64,000 bases of DNA, from positions 1 through 64,000 of the forward strand of contig NDFF03000154.1 in assembly GCA_002150815.3 (NCBI GenBank), read 5' to 3'. Positions 48,001 through 59,814 of the stretch are shown in pieces. Made by a program: the position numbers and the translations under genes. This DNA is from Grammothele lineata. Taxonomy: Eukaryota > Basidiomycota > Agaricomycetes > Polyporales > Polyporaceae. Under the pieces are notes generated by a model that saw nothing but the letters and a program-made list of their open reading frames with translations, was not told the origin of the DNA and ran no database searches. The number at the start of each line of letters is the position of its first letter. Position 1 is the stretch's first letter.

Positions 48001-48161
48001 CGAGGCCGCTCGGTGCTAGTGAGGTGGCGACGAGCTTGGGCTGCATCGTGAACACTTCGCACGTCGGATTTGTCGGAGAGAGCCGAGAGAAGACTCGGAT
48101 TGCACGCCTCAAGTAGGTCTCGTACTGTGAGGCAGAGAGCGACTACAAGTGACTTGTTCAT
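45051..48161 (-). CDS. TPR - tandem CCCH protein with duplicated Rossmann/ThuA-like domain (copy C)
   Basis: Seven exons (48161-47484, 47422-46472, 46418-46291, 46237-46116, 46058-45755, 45702-45162, 45095-45051) join in frame to 922 residues. Residues 1-226 are one N-terminal alpha/beta domain (RPRAVLVLDAAVTFPEHRD, GGTVVFCGFFS, GRVGYVGLD). A 61 nt intron (GTGAGC to TTGCAG) leads into a second copy at ~240-470 (RPDAVLVSDAAVSHPEFRD, GGTVVLGMQFS, GHVGYVGDVNG). Next come a charged helix, TPRs (GNDFFKAEKWAQAADRYREAALLAG; WDTAESAASRALMHDPKHIKS), EDESDSEDS and two CCCH fingers (CKFYNTTGCRRGRACKFAH; CLYWRLGECRFGDRCTYAH). An acidic helical tail ends in SAIRRALGEEY. Without the intron the first domain would look like a separate short gene ending at 47448. 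The 128 and 122 nt exons match copy A. Confidence 0.78.
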
Positions 48162-48977
48162 GGCGTATATGCTATGAATAAAGGTCAGAGGTGGGCAATA
48201 GACAGGTGCCATTCGCAACTCGAGGATACATTGAAGAAAGGGAAGACGACTTACACAGTAGTGATCGTCTTATTGTAACCCTGTTACACTAGAGAGATGA
48301 TTTAGAGCCGCGGTGTTCGTGTTGACGCGATCAGGGCGGTGGAGGATGGAGGGTGGTCGGCGAAAGAGATGAACATGAGGTTTCCGAGTGCCCTACGCCC
48401 TCCGCTTGTGGCCACGAGTCCGCCAAAAGTGGCACAGCCACCGTCCTTGACAGCGAGGAACAATTTGGAAACAATGACGTACCACAGCATATGCGTCAAG
48501 GACACCTCTCGACATATGGTTTTGTCGTTCTGTGTGTATTCGAGCGGACGCTGCGTAGAGTCACAGCCAGAGTTGGTACACGGTTCATCACTTTCGGCGG
48601 TAACTGCCGGGCAAATCTGTGATCGCGACAGGCGCTCAACAATAACTGGCAAAATCCACGTCCCTGAACGGAAAGACAAGCTTGGCCACTTGCCACAACC
48701 CACCAACGTTGTCGACATTTCTGTTTTCTCTCTACCGTCACATGTGCAGCTCAGACGTACGGTGATTGTGCCTCCTTCGCCCACACCTCAACACGCCCTG
48801 CTCTCTCCGACCTAGCCGTGCCTCGTGCCACGAGCCCACAGAATCCTTCATCCGCGGCCGAGGTTTGGTTTTCGTCCTTTAGATTTTCGTTCATATTCAA
48901 AACGCGCGGTCCTCGACACCTCAATCACCATCGTGGTGCCGTATTCGATTCCAGGATCCTCTCATTCCTAAGAGGAA
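48162..48977. other. Divergent intergenic region
   Basis: About 0.8 kb between copy C and the FunK1 gene. No gene found. A CAAT-like ACCAAC (48699-48704) and a CT-rich tract (48770-48810) lie on the FunK1 side. Confidence 0.35.
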
Positions 48978-51415
48978 ATGACTCGCATGGGCGTTCGGCT
49001 TCTTGATGATCAATTTGTAACCTTGTTTTTCTGTAAGAAATCCGAGTCCCGGTCATCTCGGCCCTCGATCCCCACGACGAACCCCTTCGCGGCTCTGCAA
49101 CATGCGAATAAATGGAAAGAAAATCATGTCTCTCGTATATTTGTTAGTATTCCTAGTTATTCACAGTACAAACTGCTCACATTATCTTGTTGTAGACGGC
49201 AGCCGTCAACAATCATAACCTTACGCCGTCGTTGAGGATGCTTCTGTGCGGTGACAGAACGAATGCGACTGCCGTCGACGAAGTAGGACATAAGGCAGTG
49301 GCGGCATTTTACCGCGATGAAGTACCGGAAGCACGGGTCCTCGTCAACGGGGGACCCGCATTGGCAGACGAGCTCATCCCCGTTGTGTTCACGCGTTACG
49401 CCGACGAGCAAGACGACCCGTGCTCCCTCATCGATAGTGAAAAGGAAATCAACAATCAATCCATTGCCCACGCCGACCTTATCTTCGGTACTCAGCAACG
49501 TGTTGCACTCTTTATGCTGTTGGTGACCGGCCGCAAGTGTCGGTTCGTGCGCTGGGATAGGTCCGGAATGGTCTACACTACGGCCATCGACTACTTCGAA
49601 CGATGGCAGCGGTTCTGCGAAATCCTCTGGCGTATCTCAAAATGCAACAACGAAGACCTCGGTCACGACCCTACCTCCATTCGCATCTACCCCTCTGATC
49701 CTCTCTATCACACGATGGACCAAGTCGCTGTTTCCCGTGCCAGTGACGTCGACTACGCTCACCGCATACTTCAACCTGACGAGCTACCAGACGGCACTCC
49801 TTTCACGTTCAAGTACGTTCGCGAGACGTTTCGACGGTCCCTCGCCCCTCTCTGGCCCCGTTACCTCCTCCATGTTCCCGACGGTGATACGACGCGCAAG
49901 TTTCTCGTTGCCAAGCCGTCATTCAGCGCCAAGGGCATGGCATGCCGCGGCACCCGTGGCTATGTCGCATACGAGCCGAAGACGGACCAGTTTGTTTGGC
50001 TCAAGGATGCATGGCGCGTCGACTATCAGGACTTTGAGCAGGAAGGTTTCATCTTGGGAAGGCTCAACGAGGAGAAGGTCAAGTTTATCCCCACGCTTGT
50101 CTGTCACGGCGACATCGAAGGTCAACGTACTCGGACGCCGGATCTATGGGAGCTTGCCATGGAATATCGGGATGTCGCACCGGATGCGGCCTGCGCCTCC
50201 CGCACGAACAACGAGTCATCGCCCTTCCAATCTCACATCCACTATCGCTTGGTCGAGAAAGAAGTCGCGCTGCCGTTGTGTCAGTTTCTGGATGGACGAC
50301 ATCTCTTAGCGGTCGTTATAGACTGCATCATCGGTAAGCCTTCACGACGTACGATCTCGACTACGCGCACTTATATGCTACCTTGAGCCCATGAACAGGC
50401 CGCGACCAACAGGACATACCCGGTTCTCCGTCGTGACGTTAGCGGAGAAAACGTCATGATCTATCCAAGAGTAGGTATCCAGCCAGATGGCAGACGACTA
50501 CTTTCAGGGAGAGGTCTTCTCGTGGATTGGGAGCTGGCGAGGCCAAAGGCTTCCTCGCGCACGACCTCCGAGTTGGAGAGACCGCGCCAACCTGAACGCA
50601 CAGTAAGCACGTTCTCGTGCCAAATTCTAGTCATATCTCATCTCTCTCTGCCCACCCAGGGAACATGGCAATTCACCTCCGTTGCACTCTTAACCTGGAA
50701 GCGACTCGTCGAAGTATGCGACGAGCTCGAATCGTTCTTCCACGTCCTTCTTTACTATGCCGTTCGATATCTGAAGTCTGATTACACCGACCACGAGATC
50801 AGAGACTTCACTTTCAAGTGCTTTGATACGAGCCACATTGGCGAAGACGGCTCGTGGACCTGCGGCTACCTCAAAAGGGCCATCATCGAGAACCAGTACC
50901 TTGGCCTGGACCGTTTTCGGCCCATCCAGTTCGACAGTCCAGGCATGAACGCAGCTCTCTACAATGTCCTCACTTGGTTCCACGCCAAACATGTCGTCGT
51001 GACGCATGGGCGGCATCAAGCATCCGCCTCGTTGCAGACGGTACATCCTGAGCCTGGCGACTCTGAGTCCCTGACGCCCACCTCTGATCTGGGAAAGCAC
51101 CCGCTCGTCGACGTTGAGGAATGTGAACCCTGGCCGCTCCCTGATAGAAGCACCGCTGCGACTGTCCCGACGCCGACGGAGCAAGAACTTGTGCGTGCCA
51201 AATACCTCGAGGACCACTCGGCTATGCGCAGATGCTTCTCGACCATTGTTAACGATCACAGGCTCTGGGTGCCATGGGACAAGGTCGAAGATCAGCCGAA
51301 GAAGCGCAAGGCTGAGGAAGAGGCCGACTTCTCGCACGACCGCACGCGTCGTAGGAGCGGGATTGAGTCGGAGGCACCATCTCATGTCTCGACGCAGCAG
51401 GAAAGATTGGGTTAG
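48978..51415 (+). CDS. FunK1-type protein kinase
   Basis: Four exons (48978-49143, 49197-50333, 50388-50602, 50660-51415) join in frame to 757 residues. Exon 1 (NPFAALQHANKWKENHVSRIF) joins in phase to TAAVNNHNLTPSLRMLLCGD; the 48978 start is provisional. The middle contains the FunK1 HYRLVEKEVALPLCQF block and AVVIDCIIAHEQAATNRT. The catalytic loop reads RRDVSGENVMI and the metal-binding segment LLVDWELARP. RPRQPERTGTWQFTSVA and DELESFFHVLLYYAVRYL are near-invariant in the family. The canonical HRD His is Arg here, while Asp and Asn are kept. FunK1 kinases are a large fungal-specific group with few known substrates. The C-terminus carries a basic KKRKAEEE segment and RTRRRSG, suggesting nuclear location. 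Confidence 0.87.
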
Positions 51416-51677
51416 GAACCGAGGACGGGGCACTTACCACGATACTAGTTCAGCACGTATCCTTATTCTGTAACTTTATATGTCGATGATCCATCGCTTG
51501 TGCAGCACCGCTCGTGCTCGTTGAAACAGCGGAAGTTCATGCATTTTTGTGAAACGACTCATGTATCTTAGCACTCGCGACAGTAACATGACAGAAAACG
51601 AATAACGCAGGGAAGCCAGAAAATAACAGATATGACTACATACAGCAGAGGAACACCATCACGCCTTGAAAACACGC

Positions 51678-53122
51678 TCATTTATCCAACAGCTCCCCGC
51701 CCGCCGCCCGCTGGATCCCCCTATACACATTCCCCACCCGCTTCCTCGTAGCCTCATCGTCCGGGGCGACCACCGCGTCCTCGTCCTCTTCCCTCTCCTC
51801 ATCCTCGTCCCCATCGCCGCCTCCGCCCCCGCCGCCCGACTGGACACTCATGAACTCCGCGACGAACTCCGCGACCTTCTGCTCCCCGATCTCAGCGAGC
51901 GCGCGGGGGCCCCAGCGCCACTCGAACGCCTGGAGGTGCTCGTCGTCGCCGCCTCCCGAGCCGCTCGCCTGCGTCTGCGTCGCCCGCGGCCGTTTGGAGC
52001 CCCCGCCTCTGCCCCCGGCGGGCGCGCCGACGCGGAGCTTGTCGAGGTAGCCTTGGCGGAGGAAGAGTGCGAGGAGGGCATCGAGTGTCAGGGTTTGGTT
52101 CGGGGATTGGCTGCTGAGAGGGATGGGGGTGTTGGCGGAGAGGTTGAGGCGCTTGAGGTTTGCGCGGAGGTCGCCTGGGGAGATGGATGGTGGGGCTCCG
52201 TTAGTGCGGGTCGCGAGAGAGGGGAAGGTTAGACTCACCGTCGCTGATGACGCGCCCCTCGACGAGGATAAACGCGAGGATCACATGGAGGATGCCGAGG
52301 GACGCGACCTGGTCGGAGCTGTGCCAGGCCAGGATGCTACCCGTCGAGCGCGTGCCGACGAGGTTTTCTTCCACGACGAACTCTCCGTTCGCATCTACGT
52401 TTTCTTTCTTCTCGAGTTCGCGGATCTTGGGGTCCGGCGAGCACGCCAGCTCGACCAGAGCGGGGTCAAGGCAGGAGCGGAGAATGTAGCTCTTCGTCCC
52501 AGTCGGTGCGGCTATACGGTGGGCGGTCGGCACTGCGTCTCGCTGCAAGCCAGATAGGGGTAAACCACTCACTCTTCTTCTTCACTCCCGTGTTCTTCAA
52601 GAGCTCCGCATCCTTCTCATTCATGTCTTTGTCTGATGGCATGGGGCGGAGTTCGACGAGCTCCATTCCAAATGTCTTTTGGAGGATGTTATTTGCAGAC
52701 TGGAGGACGGCAGCAAAAGTTCTCGTGCCTGGTCCCATTACTATCCGCCCAGGTATATAGTCAGTATCGCTCCCAGTGTAACCAATCCCTCACGTACCCT
52801 TCTTCGATATCTCGTCTCGTCTGAGAGGTATACGCCTCTGTTCATGGAAGAGCGCCAGACGAACCAAGTCGCGGGCCTTCTTCTCGATGTCCTGAGCATC
52901 ACTTGTTCACCACGCAGACTCGGCGGTACACGGAGGAATGGGACCACTCACACCCTGCCCGCCTTCTCCCGCCTCATCGTCTTCCAAGTCAACGTCAATC
53001 TCTTCCATGGGCTCCTCCTCCTCGGTGGGAGCGCGGCGTGAGCGGCCCCCCTGAGTGGCTCGCGGTGCTTGCGAGGATTGTGAGGCTTGCGGCGCACGCT
53101 GGGAGCGGGTTGGTCGGACCAT
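51678..53122 (-). CDS. NSE3: Nse3/MAGE-family subunit of the SMC5/6 complex
   Basis: Start ATG 53122 (MVRPTRSQRAP), an acidic leader (EEEEPMEEIDVDLEDDE), then the MAGE homology domain: KARDLVRLALFHEQRRIPLRRDEISK, VMGPGTRTFAAVLQSANNILQKTFGMELVEL, YILRSCLDP and the hallmark GILHVILAFILVEGRVISDG, split by an intron from DLRANLKRLNL and LDALLALFLRQGYLDKLRV. A tail follows with FEWRWGPRALAEIGEQKVAEFVAEFM and RKRVGNVYRGI, stop 51678. Nse3 with Nse1 and Nse4 bridges the Smc5/6 heads and binds DNA in recombination repair. A Gly/Asp/Glu-rich low-complexity insert precedes the C-terminus. An upstream in-frame ATG exists but adds an Arg-rich segment not expected in the family. Confidence 0.9.
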
Positions 53123-53320
53123 CTCGATATGATTGAAGCCAAGTTCACTCGAAGAAAAGGCTTCGACCGGGTCCTTGTTGCGATATGGGGCAAAGGAGGA
53201 GAGAGAAAGAGACGCGCCGCGCGACGCGTCTCCGAGTCGCGCGCGTCGCGTTTCACGTTGCACCTGACTCAATTGCAAAAACGCGGTGGCGGCACCAAAA
53301 AGAAGTAGCTTCCAATCTCA

Positions 53321-53392
53321 TGCCCATTGGCTGGATTGAACAACCGACCTCACCATTACGAGTGGCGCGCTCTACCACTGAGCTAAACGGGC
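53321..53392 (-). tRNA. tRNA-Thr(CGT)
   Basis: Minus-strand cloverleaf: acceptor GCCCGTT/AATGGGC, D-arm GCTC...GAGC, anticodon stem CGCCA/TGGTG with loop CTCGTAA (anticodon CGT), T-arm GGTTG TTCAATC CAGCC, discriminator A. T-stem has two G-C, one T-A-type mixed pairs but is closed. Identical copy at 60207-60278. It lies between the divergent NSE3 and prefoldin genes. No intron. Confidence 0.9.
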
Positions 53393-53535
53393 GATACTGT
53401 ACACCTTCCCTGCTGTGACCCGACGCAACAATATTGGCGTGCTTTCGCCCACCTCGCTAGACCACGCTGCTCAGAGCTGCTGAATCGCAACACGCTCTTG
53501 AACCTAGTCCGCCGTTCACAGACCCACTATTAGCC

Positions 53536-54246
53536 ATGGCATCCGGCTCCTCAGCACAAGCACAACAAATCAACGTCACCGACCTCGACGTCCCGCAGCT
53601 CGCGGACGTCCGGCGACAACTCGAGGAGGTGTGCATGGCCCATGCTCCGACAGCATCCCAAGCACTCATCTCATCCCAACGCCCTACTCGCGTTCTAGGA
53701 ACTCACGCACCTGTCCAACTCGTACGCGCAGCTGAGACAGGCGCAGGCCAAGTTCCGCGCGTGCATCGATAGCGTCGCGCAGGTCAAGCCCGATAATCGA
53801 GGTGCCCCCCCCCCTCCTTTCTCCTCTTTGCGTCTGCCGTGAAAGTGGATGTGGCTGATGAGAGCTTGGGTTCGCGAAATGGAAGACAAGACGGTGCTCG
53901 TGCCCCTCACGAGCTCGCTGTACGTCCCTGGGAAGTTGCAAGACACGGAGCACGTCATCGTCGACGTCGGGACGGGGTACTACGTGAAGAAGGTACGTCT
54001 TCTCTCTGCATCCTACTTACTACGTCGAGCAGGGTACATCCCCGGTGAATGGACGCTCATCCGCCACATCAGACACGCGCGCAGGCGACGAAGCACTACT
54101 CGGCGAAAGTCGAGTTCATCCGCACGAACCTCGAGGCGCTGCAGGAAACGATACAAAAGAAGCAGGAGAACATGAACTATCTCATCAACGTTCTCCAGAT
54201 GAAGCTTCAGCAGCAAGCGGGGGGAAAGGAGGCGAAGGCGGGGTGA
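53536..54246 (+). CDS. GIM5: Prefoldin subunit 5
   Basis: Start ATG 53536, first exon to 53628 (NVTDLDVPQLADVRRQLEE), second from 53699 (ELTHLSNSYAQLRQAQAKFRACIDSVAQ), third from about 53885 (DKTVLVPLTSSLYVPGKLQDTEHVIVDVGTGYYVKK), last with ATKHYSAKVEFIRTNLEALQETI...NMNYLINVLQMKL, stop 54246. This is the alpha-type prefoldin layout: two coiled-coil helices around a beta hairpin (SLYVPG ... VDVGTGYYVEK). Prefoldin hands unfolded actin and tubulin to the CCT chaperonin; subunit 5 is one of the two alpha subunits in the hexamer. Intron 2 contains a run of ten C. Confidence 0.93.
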
Positions 54247-55052
54247 ACAGCATCCGTAGCATAGCATAGCATATCCTATGAGTACGTCCCCCGCACATGT
54301 TCCCGCGTCGACGAGGCTTCGATGCTCACTGCGAAGCTAGGCAACGCATGTACTCATAGATGTAATTATATCTGAGAACTGCACACAACATACCCTTAAG
54401 TGTCCTGTCTTCGCTGCGGCCGCCGGAATTCTCGGGCCGCGAAGGCTTGGAAGACGATGCGTGGAGAAAAGGAGGACATATATTCAGGGCCATACGATAC
54501 ACAAAACCAAGCCGGACAGGAGACGGAGACGATAAGAAGGGGAATTCATAGTAGATCGTTCGCATACGCGTGGGGGAACCACGACCGGGACAAGCAACTG
54601 GAAGACACGGAAGGGAGGGAGATGGGGAGGAGGGGGGAATCGGCAGCGTCCACATCAGAACTCGGAGCACCACGCCAAGACGAGAGAATCGGAGTTCGTA
54701 CTGTATACCATGGCACGCGCGCCCCCCCAGTCCGCCCCGAGGACGTCGCTCCGCAGTCGTTTTCTTCTTCCTCTTCCCTCGCTGAAGGAGGAGGGGTGTC
54801 GTGCCGGTCGTGTGGTCGTTTCTGGATCGGGCGATCCGCGGCGCGGGCCGTGGGTGGGCGAGGCGGGGCGGATGCAGCGCCTGCAGCAGCGAGCGGGAGC
54901 AGCCGGGGCGGACGGGTCGTGTTCACTCTGTCGAGGCTGGAGCCAGAGGACGCGTCTGCCGTCCCTCGATGAGTCAGCCGCTCGCTCATCCCTTCCCCAA
55001 GACAAACGGCACTCCCTCACCTGTAATAGTGTGTGTTCGCACACCCACCGGT
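54247..55052. other. Convergent intergenic region
   Basis: About 0.8 kb between the stops of prefoldin subunit 5 and the PIN-domain gene. Very GC-rich in the right half, where long frames open on both strands by base composition. No exon or known motif was seen; it is probably 3' UTR of both genes. Confidence 0.4.
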
Positions 55053-56319
55053 TTACGGGTCGAGCTTCTCGCCGCGGGCTAGGACGCGGACAACGCGGTT
55101 CGGCTGCGTGACCATCTCCATCATCGTCATCACCGCCTGCGGTCTCTCCACCAGGCCCGTGTTCGCCGAGATGGGCGGTGGGGGCGGCGGCGGCGGCGCG
55201 GCGCGGCCAGCGGGGGCCCCGCGCGAGTTGCGGCGGCCCCGAATCGTGCCCGTCGGCGCGCGCCTGTTCCGGTCTTCCTCCCCGGAGCGCCTGTTGCCCT
55301 CGCCGGAGCGGCGGCCCTTGTAGTTGGGAGGCTGGGCCTCGGACGCGCCCGCGCCCGCGCCTGCGCCTGGCGCTGCGGCGGGGGGCTGTGGTGGGGCGGA
55401 GGAGACTTCGAGGACTTCCACGCCCGCCTTGGCGGCCCAGCGGGCGACGAGGGCGCCAACGAGGCGGGTCTCGAACCTGTTCGGCTGCGGCGCGGGGAGG
55501 GGCACGGGCGATGCGGAGATAGGGGACGGGGTCGCGCCGTCCGCTTGGGCGTCGCGGTCCGGCGGGGGCGCGGCGACGGCGAGGACGATGCGGGGGGCGG
55601 GGGTGGTCTTGGCGCCTTCGGCGGGGTGCTCGAGTTCCCAGCGGGCGCAGCAGATGGTGCGGCGGACCCACTCGGGAGCCATGTTCGCGGTGGGCGCTGT
55701 TTGCTCGTCAAAAGGGACATCGTCCCACAGGACGAAGGCGTCGTCCCGCTGCACGCGGATGCGCGGGTTCGTGCCAACTTGGGCCTCGAGGATACGGGAG
55801 GCCGCACGCGCGCGGTGGGCAAGGGCACTGGTGCCCTTCTTGAGGAGGTCGAGAGTGTTGAGGGCTGTGGCGTGGTCAACTGAGCATTCCAAGAGCACTG
55901 CGAGGGGACGCACCTTCAAGCGGGACAATCACAATTTCCTCCCTGCCGTCCCTGCACCACTTCTTGAGGTGGTAGAGGCCGTGGACGAGGACGCTCGCGT
56001 CCAGGATGACGATATCTGCATCCTTGTGCACGGCGCCTTCCCCACTACGCCTCCCGCCACCGTGCTCCTTCTCAACCCGCGCACCCTGCTGCTTTCCCTC
56101 CTCATACACATCGTTTCGTTTCTTGATAACCTTTGGGAGGCCGTCGAAGGGGCGCTTGGGCGGCTCGCCGCCGCGCAAGCCGTCGGGGTTGCGGCGCTCG
56201 CGCCAATTGCCGGCAGTGTGGACGGACTTCTCGAGCTGCTCGACCTGGTGGTTGAGGAACGCAGCGCCGAGGGCGCGGGACATGGCGAGCTTGCTGGGTG
56301 CGAGCTTCGCGTCGGCCAT
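55053..56319 (-). CDS. PIN-domain (predicted ribonuclease) protein
   Basis: Two exons (56319-55914, 55864-55053) join in frame across a 49 nt GTGCGT...CCACAG intron to 405 residues. MADAKLAPSKLAMSRALGAAFLNHQVEQLE is followed by a variable basic stretch, then the PIN core ADIVILDASVLVHGLYHLKKWC (first catalytic Asp), EEIVIVPLEALNTLDLLKKG (Glu region) and RVQRDDAFVLWDD. The second half is Pro/Ala/Gly-rich with RGRR repeats, ending VTQPNRVVRVLARGEKLDP. PIN domains are metal-dependent RNases used in RNA decay and rRNA processing. The arrangement is typical for an uncharacterised basidiomycete group; the Arg/Gly tail suggests RNA contact. Strong GC bias produces long antisense frames here. Confidence 0.75.
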
Positions 56320-57512
56320 GGTGGTGGGCGGGGTGGGGGTAGCGGTGCAAGTGAGAGGGTGTTGGTTGGACTCGGTCAGACGGTCTGGAGGGGTGGAGGC
56401 TCCCCGCCCGGCTCCGGCGCCGCCACCGCTGCGCCTTGCACCCGCATAAGGGAAGGTGGTCACCCCTGAGTCACGGCCTGACAGAGAGGGTTGGTATTCG
56501 CGTGACAGGAGGTCACGCCGTATGTCATCCGTCCGGCGTGAGCCGCCGAGCCGCGGGTCAGACCTAAGCGCTGACGGTTGCCCAAGTTGGTCCGACCGCG
56601 CCTGGATCGTGATCTGACCTCCGACGCCGACTTCATCCTCCTCAGTAGCAGCTAGTGGGCAGTCGGCGGCCGCACCCGACGGCCTCGATAGCTTACTCGA
56701 GCCCATCTCCCAGTCGATCGAACACACGCCGACGTCTCCCAGTCAATCACAGCAGCGTGACGAGATCTGTACTAGGATGAACAGTGAACCACCCTAATAC
56801 TCACTGCCTCCATGCCACACACGCTGCATCTGGCTGCCTGCATCCTGATTCGACCGATCCGCGGCCCCTTGGGTATCTCGGAGGCGGCAGACGTCGGCCT
56901 CGCGTCTTCGAAAGGACCAGGTGGAGGTTCTCGCCGCTTCTCCTTTGTGAGTGGGAATGTGCTGATAGAATCCGCCGGCCGGATGATCGGAAATGGGTAG
57001 GACCAGGTAGGACCTCCCACTCGCAGCTCGTCAGAAGGCCACTCAAACATGTTTCCTCGCCCAGGCAGAATGGAGAGGGGGTCTTACTGCATGAGTAGAA
57101 CATGGATGCTGCACCGTTGAACCCTAACGAACGAGCGGAAGTAGCAGGCCGAGCGACGAAAGAACGAACTCATGCCGATAAGCGCCGTGCTCCGAGGCTC
57201 TGCGGAGGTCCATGTGGACATTGTGTACCCGTAATCGCCCTCTCATCGGTGTTGCGTAAACGCTGCTGGCCAGCGTCGGACGGCAGTCGGACGACTCCAC
57301 CCCTGGGCGGCATAAGGTGCAAGCGCACACGGTGATGTCATCGGCCCGAACAGAGGTCTATATATGCTCCCGGTCGCTTCGACCGCGCTCTCAAGTCCCC
57401 TGTCGGCTACTCGAGGTCTACGCTCATCCTCTCTCAGGCCTTCTGCGCCTCCCGGCTCGCTTAGAACTCGTCTCTGCTTTACCGGACACTCGCGCAAGTC
57501 GGTGGAATAGAC
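56320..57512. other. Divergent intergenic region
   Basis: About 1.2 kb upstream of both the PIN and transporter genes. Frames on both strands overlap at 56784-57103 without recognisable protein. TCTATATATGCTCC at 57356-57369 is a good TATA-like element about 150 bp upstream of the transporter start. Confidence 0.45.
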
Positions 57513-59814
57513 ATGGCTCTCTTCTATGTGTATGTGTCATCCCCTCCGATCCCCAGTGTGAAAAAATTGCTGACACGGTCGTCGCGCGTGTAGCGATGGC
57601 CTCCCTATCGGGTGGATGGCCATTATGCTGGCCGTCCTCGCCTCTATGGGAGGGTTCATCTTTGGTGTGCGTCGCGCTTCGCGAGTCGTGGAGTCCTCCC
57701 ATGCGCTAACTCGTCGCTCTAGTATGACACGGGCCAAATCTCCGATATCCTCCTCATGCCAGACTTCCTCCAGCGTTTCGCCCAGTGCGGTGATCGCTCT
57801 AACGTCAACACATGTGCCTTCTCGACCGTCCGCGAAGGTCTCATCGTCGCCCTCCTCAGCATTGGCACGCTCGTAGGCGCTCTCATTGGTGCACCGTGAG
57901 TTGACTGCACTACGACGCTCGCAACCAGGCGGCTGACCATCGACCTCTAGCATCGCCGACCGTCTTGGGCGTCGGTACGCCATGACGGTGGAGTGCGGCA
58001 TCTTCATGGTCGGCGTCCTCATCCAAATCACCGCCTTCCAATCCTGGGTCCAATTCGCCATCGGTCGTCTCGTCAGCGGGCTCGGCGTCGGCTCCCTGAG
58101 CGCCGCAGTGCCCATGTACCAGGCGGAGACAGCTCCACCCCAGATTCGCGGGACGTTGACCGCCACTTACCAGTAAGCTCATCATGATTTCGTGGAGCCC
58201 TGTCCTGGCGCTGACGGAATGCGCAGGCTGTTCATTACGTTCGGCATCCTGGTAGCGTGTGAGTAGATTGCTTCCGTCTCCGGGGCCCCGCACTGACACT
58301 TCTCCCGTGTAGACTGCATCTCTATCGGCACGCGTGAGATCTCTGGGTCGGGCTCCTGGCGCACCGTCGTCGGCATCGGCTTCCTGTGGCCGCTTATTTT
58401 GGGTATCGGCATCCTCTTTATGCCCGAGAGCCCTCGGTATGTCGATGCGCTATCAAAACGGATATGTGCAAACGCTCATCTTATTCAGGTGGTTGGCTGC
58501 GCGCGGTCGCTTCGACGACGCGAGACGCTCTATCGCACTCGCTCGCGGTATCTCTGAGAAGGATGCCGATAACCATGACTTTGTGCATGCCGAGGTATGT
58601 TCCCCATTATGCGATGCGTCATTGCTTTCTCTCAATATCTTTCGCTTCAGCTCGAGGGAATGAGGTCTGCTATCGAGTACGAGAGCAAGGTCAAGGCCGG
58701 CTGGATCGATTGTTTCATGCCCCAACGCATGCAGCTGTACCGCACGCTCCTAGGTGTGCGCTGTTTCCGTCAGCGCCGATCTCGCCTGCTGACCACCGGC
58801 GACAGGCATGACTCTGCAGATGTTCCAGCAGCTCACCGGCGCGAACTACTTCTTCTACGTAAGTGAAGTACCTTATCGAGCCCCTCCATGTGCACTGAAG
58901 GCGCACGGTTCTTAGTATGGAGCGACGGTCTTCGTATCCGTGGGCATCCAGGACTCGTTCGTCACACAGATTATTCTTGGGGCCGTCAACTTCGGCTGCA
59001 CGTTCGGCGGCATGTATGTTATGGAGAAGGTACGTCGTGCCTGTCGCGGGTTGCCGGATCTTAGCTCACCCTCGTGCTGCGCCTTCCAGTTCGGCCGACG
59101 TCTCCCGCTCATCTGGGGTGGCCTCTGGCAGTCGGCATGGTTGTTCGTCTTTGCTGCCGCGGGGACCGCGAAGGATCCTCTGGAGCACAAGGGTATCGGA
59201 ACGTGTGAGTGCTTCGATTACGTTCCCCGAGAGTCTGCCTGACGCGCGGCCAGTGATGATCGTTTCTGCGTGTCTGTTCATCCTCGGCTACGCCATGACC
59301 TGGGCCCCGTGAGTTCTCTCCCTCCCCTCCACCCCTATGCAAAGCGCACTCACTCTTCGTCCTCAATAGCGGCGTCTGGATCCTCATCGGTGAGACCTTC
59401 CCCACCCGCACACGCGCCCGCCAAGCCGCGCTCTCCACCGCCTCCAACTGGCTCTGGAACTTCCTCCTCGCCTTCTTCACCCCCTTCATCACGCGCGCCA
59501 TCGACTTCCGCTACGGCTTCGTCTTCGCCGCGTGCAACCTCGCCGGCGCGGTCATCGTCTACTTCTTCCTCTACGAGTCCTCCGAGCTCTCGCTCGAGAG
59601 CGTGGATATGATGTACTGCGACCCGGAGTGCAAGCCGTGGACGAGCAGGACGTGGGCCCCACCTGGCTTTGCGAACCGTAGGGACCTTGTAGAGCAGGGC
59701 CGCGCGGCGGAGGCGCATAAGCCGCTTGCGCTTGAGGAGGCTCGCGTCGAGAAGGTTGGGGGTGCTGCGAACGGGGCTGGGCGCGGTCCGCTGTCGGACA
59801 CGCCGTCAGTGTAG
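57513..59814 (+). CDS. MFS hexose transporter
   Basis: A short first exon (ATG 57513, MALFYV) joins over an intron with a GCTGAC branch site to DGLPIGWMAIMLAVLASMGGFIFG, next exon YDTGQISDILLMPDF. Family motifs follow in order: IADRLGRRYAM (loop 2-3), GVLIQITAFQSWVQFAIGRLVSGLGVGSLSAAVPMYQAETAPPQIRG (PESPR partner), FMPESPRWLAARGR, FQQLTGANYFFYYG, FGRRLPLIWGG and GPGVWILIGETFPTRTRARQ (as the PxxxY/E motif region), then the last helices and a cytosolic tail to 59814. This is the 12-helix sugar porter family; QQLTGANYFFYYG is the hexose-binding signature. About ten introns. The extra Cys-bearing loop (QCGDRSNVNTCAF) between helices 1 and 2 is usual for fungal glucose transporters. A glucose-sensor role cannot be excluded, but the tail is short. 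Confidence 0.88.

Noticed and set aside
47448..48161. Separate short gene for the first N-domain of copy C
   Set aside because: A canonical intron joins it in phase to the next domain and a separate gene would leave only about 20 bp before the next start.
54655..55671. Long minus-strand frame of 338 codons overlapping the PIN gene in another frame
   Set aside because: Arg/Pro-only composition without motifs; overlaps the supported PIN-domain frame.
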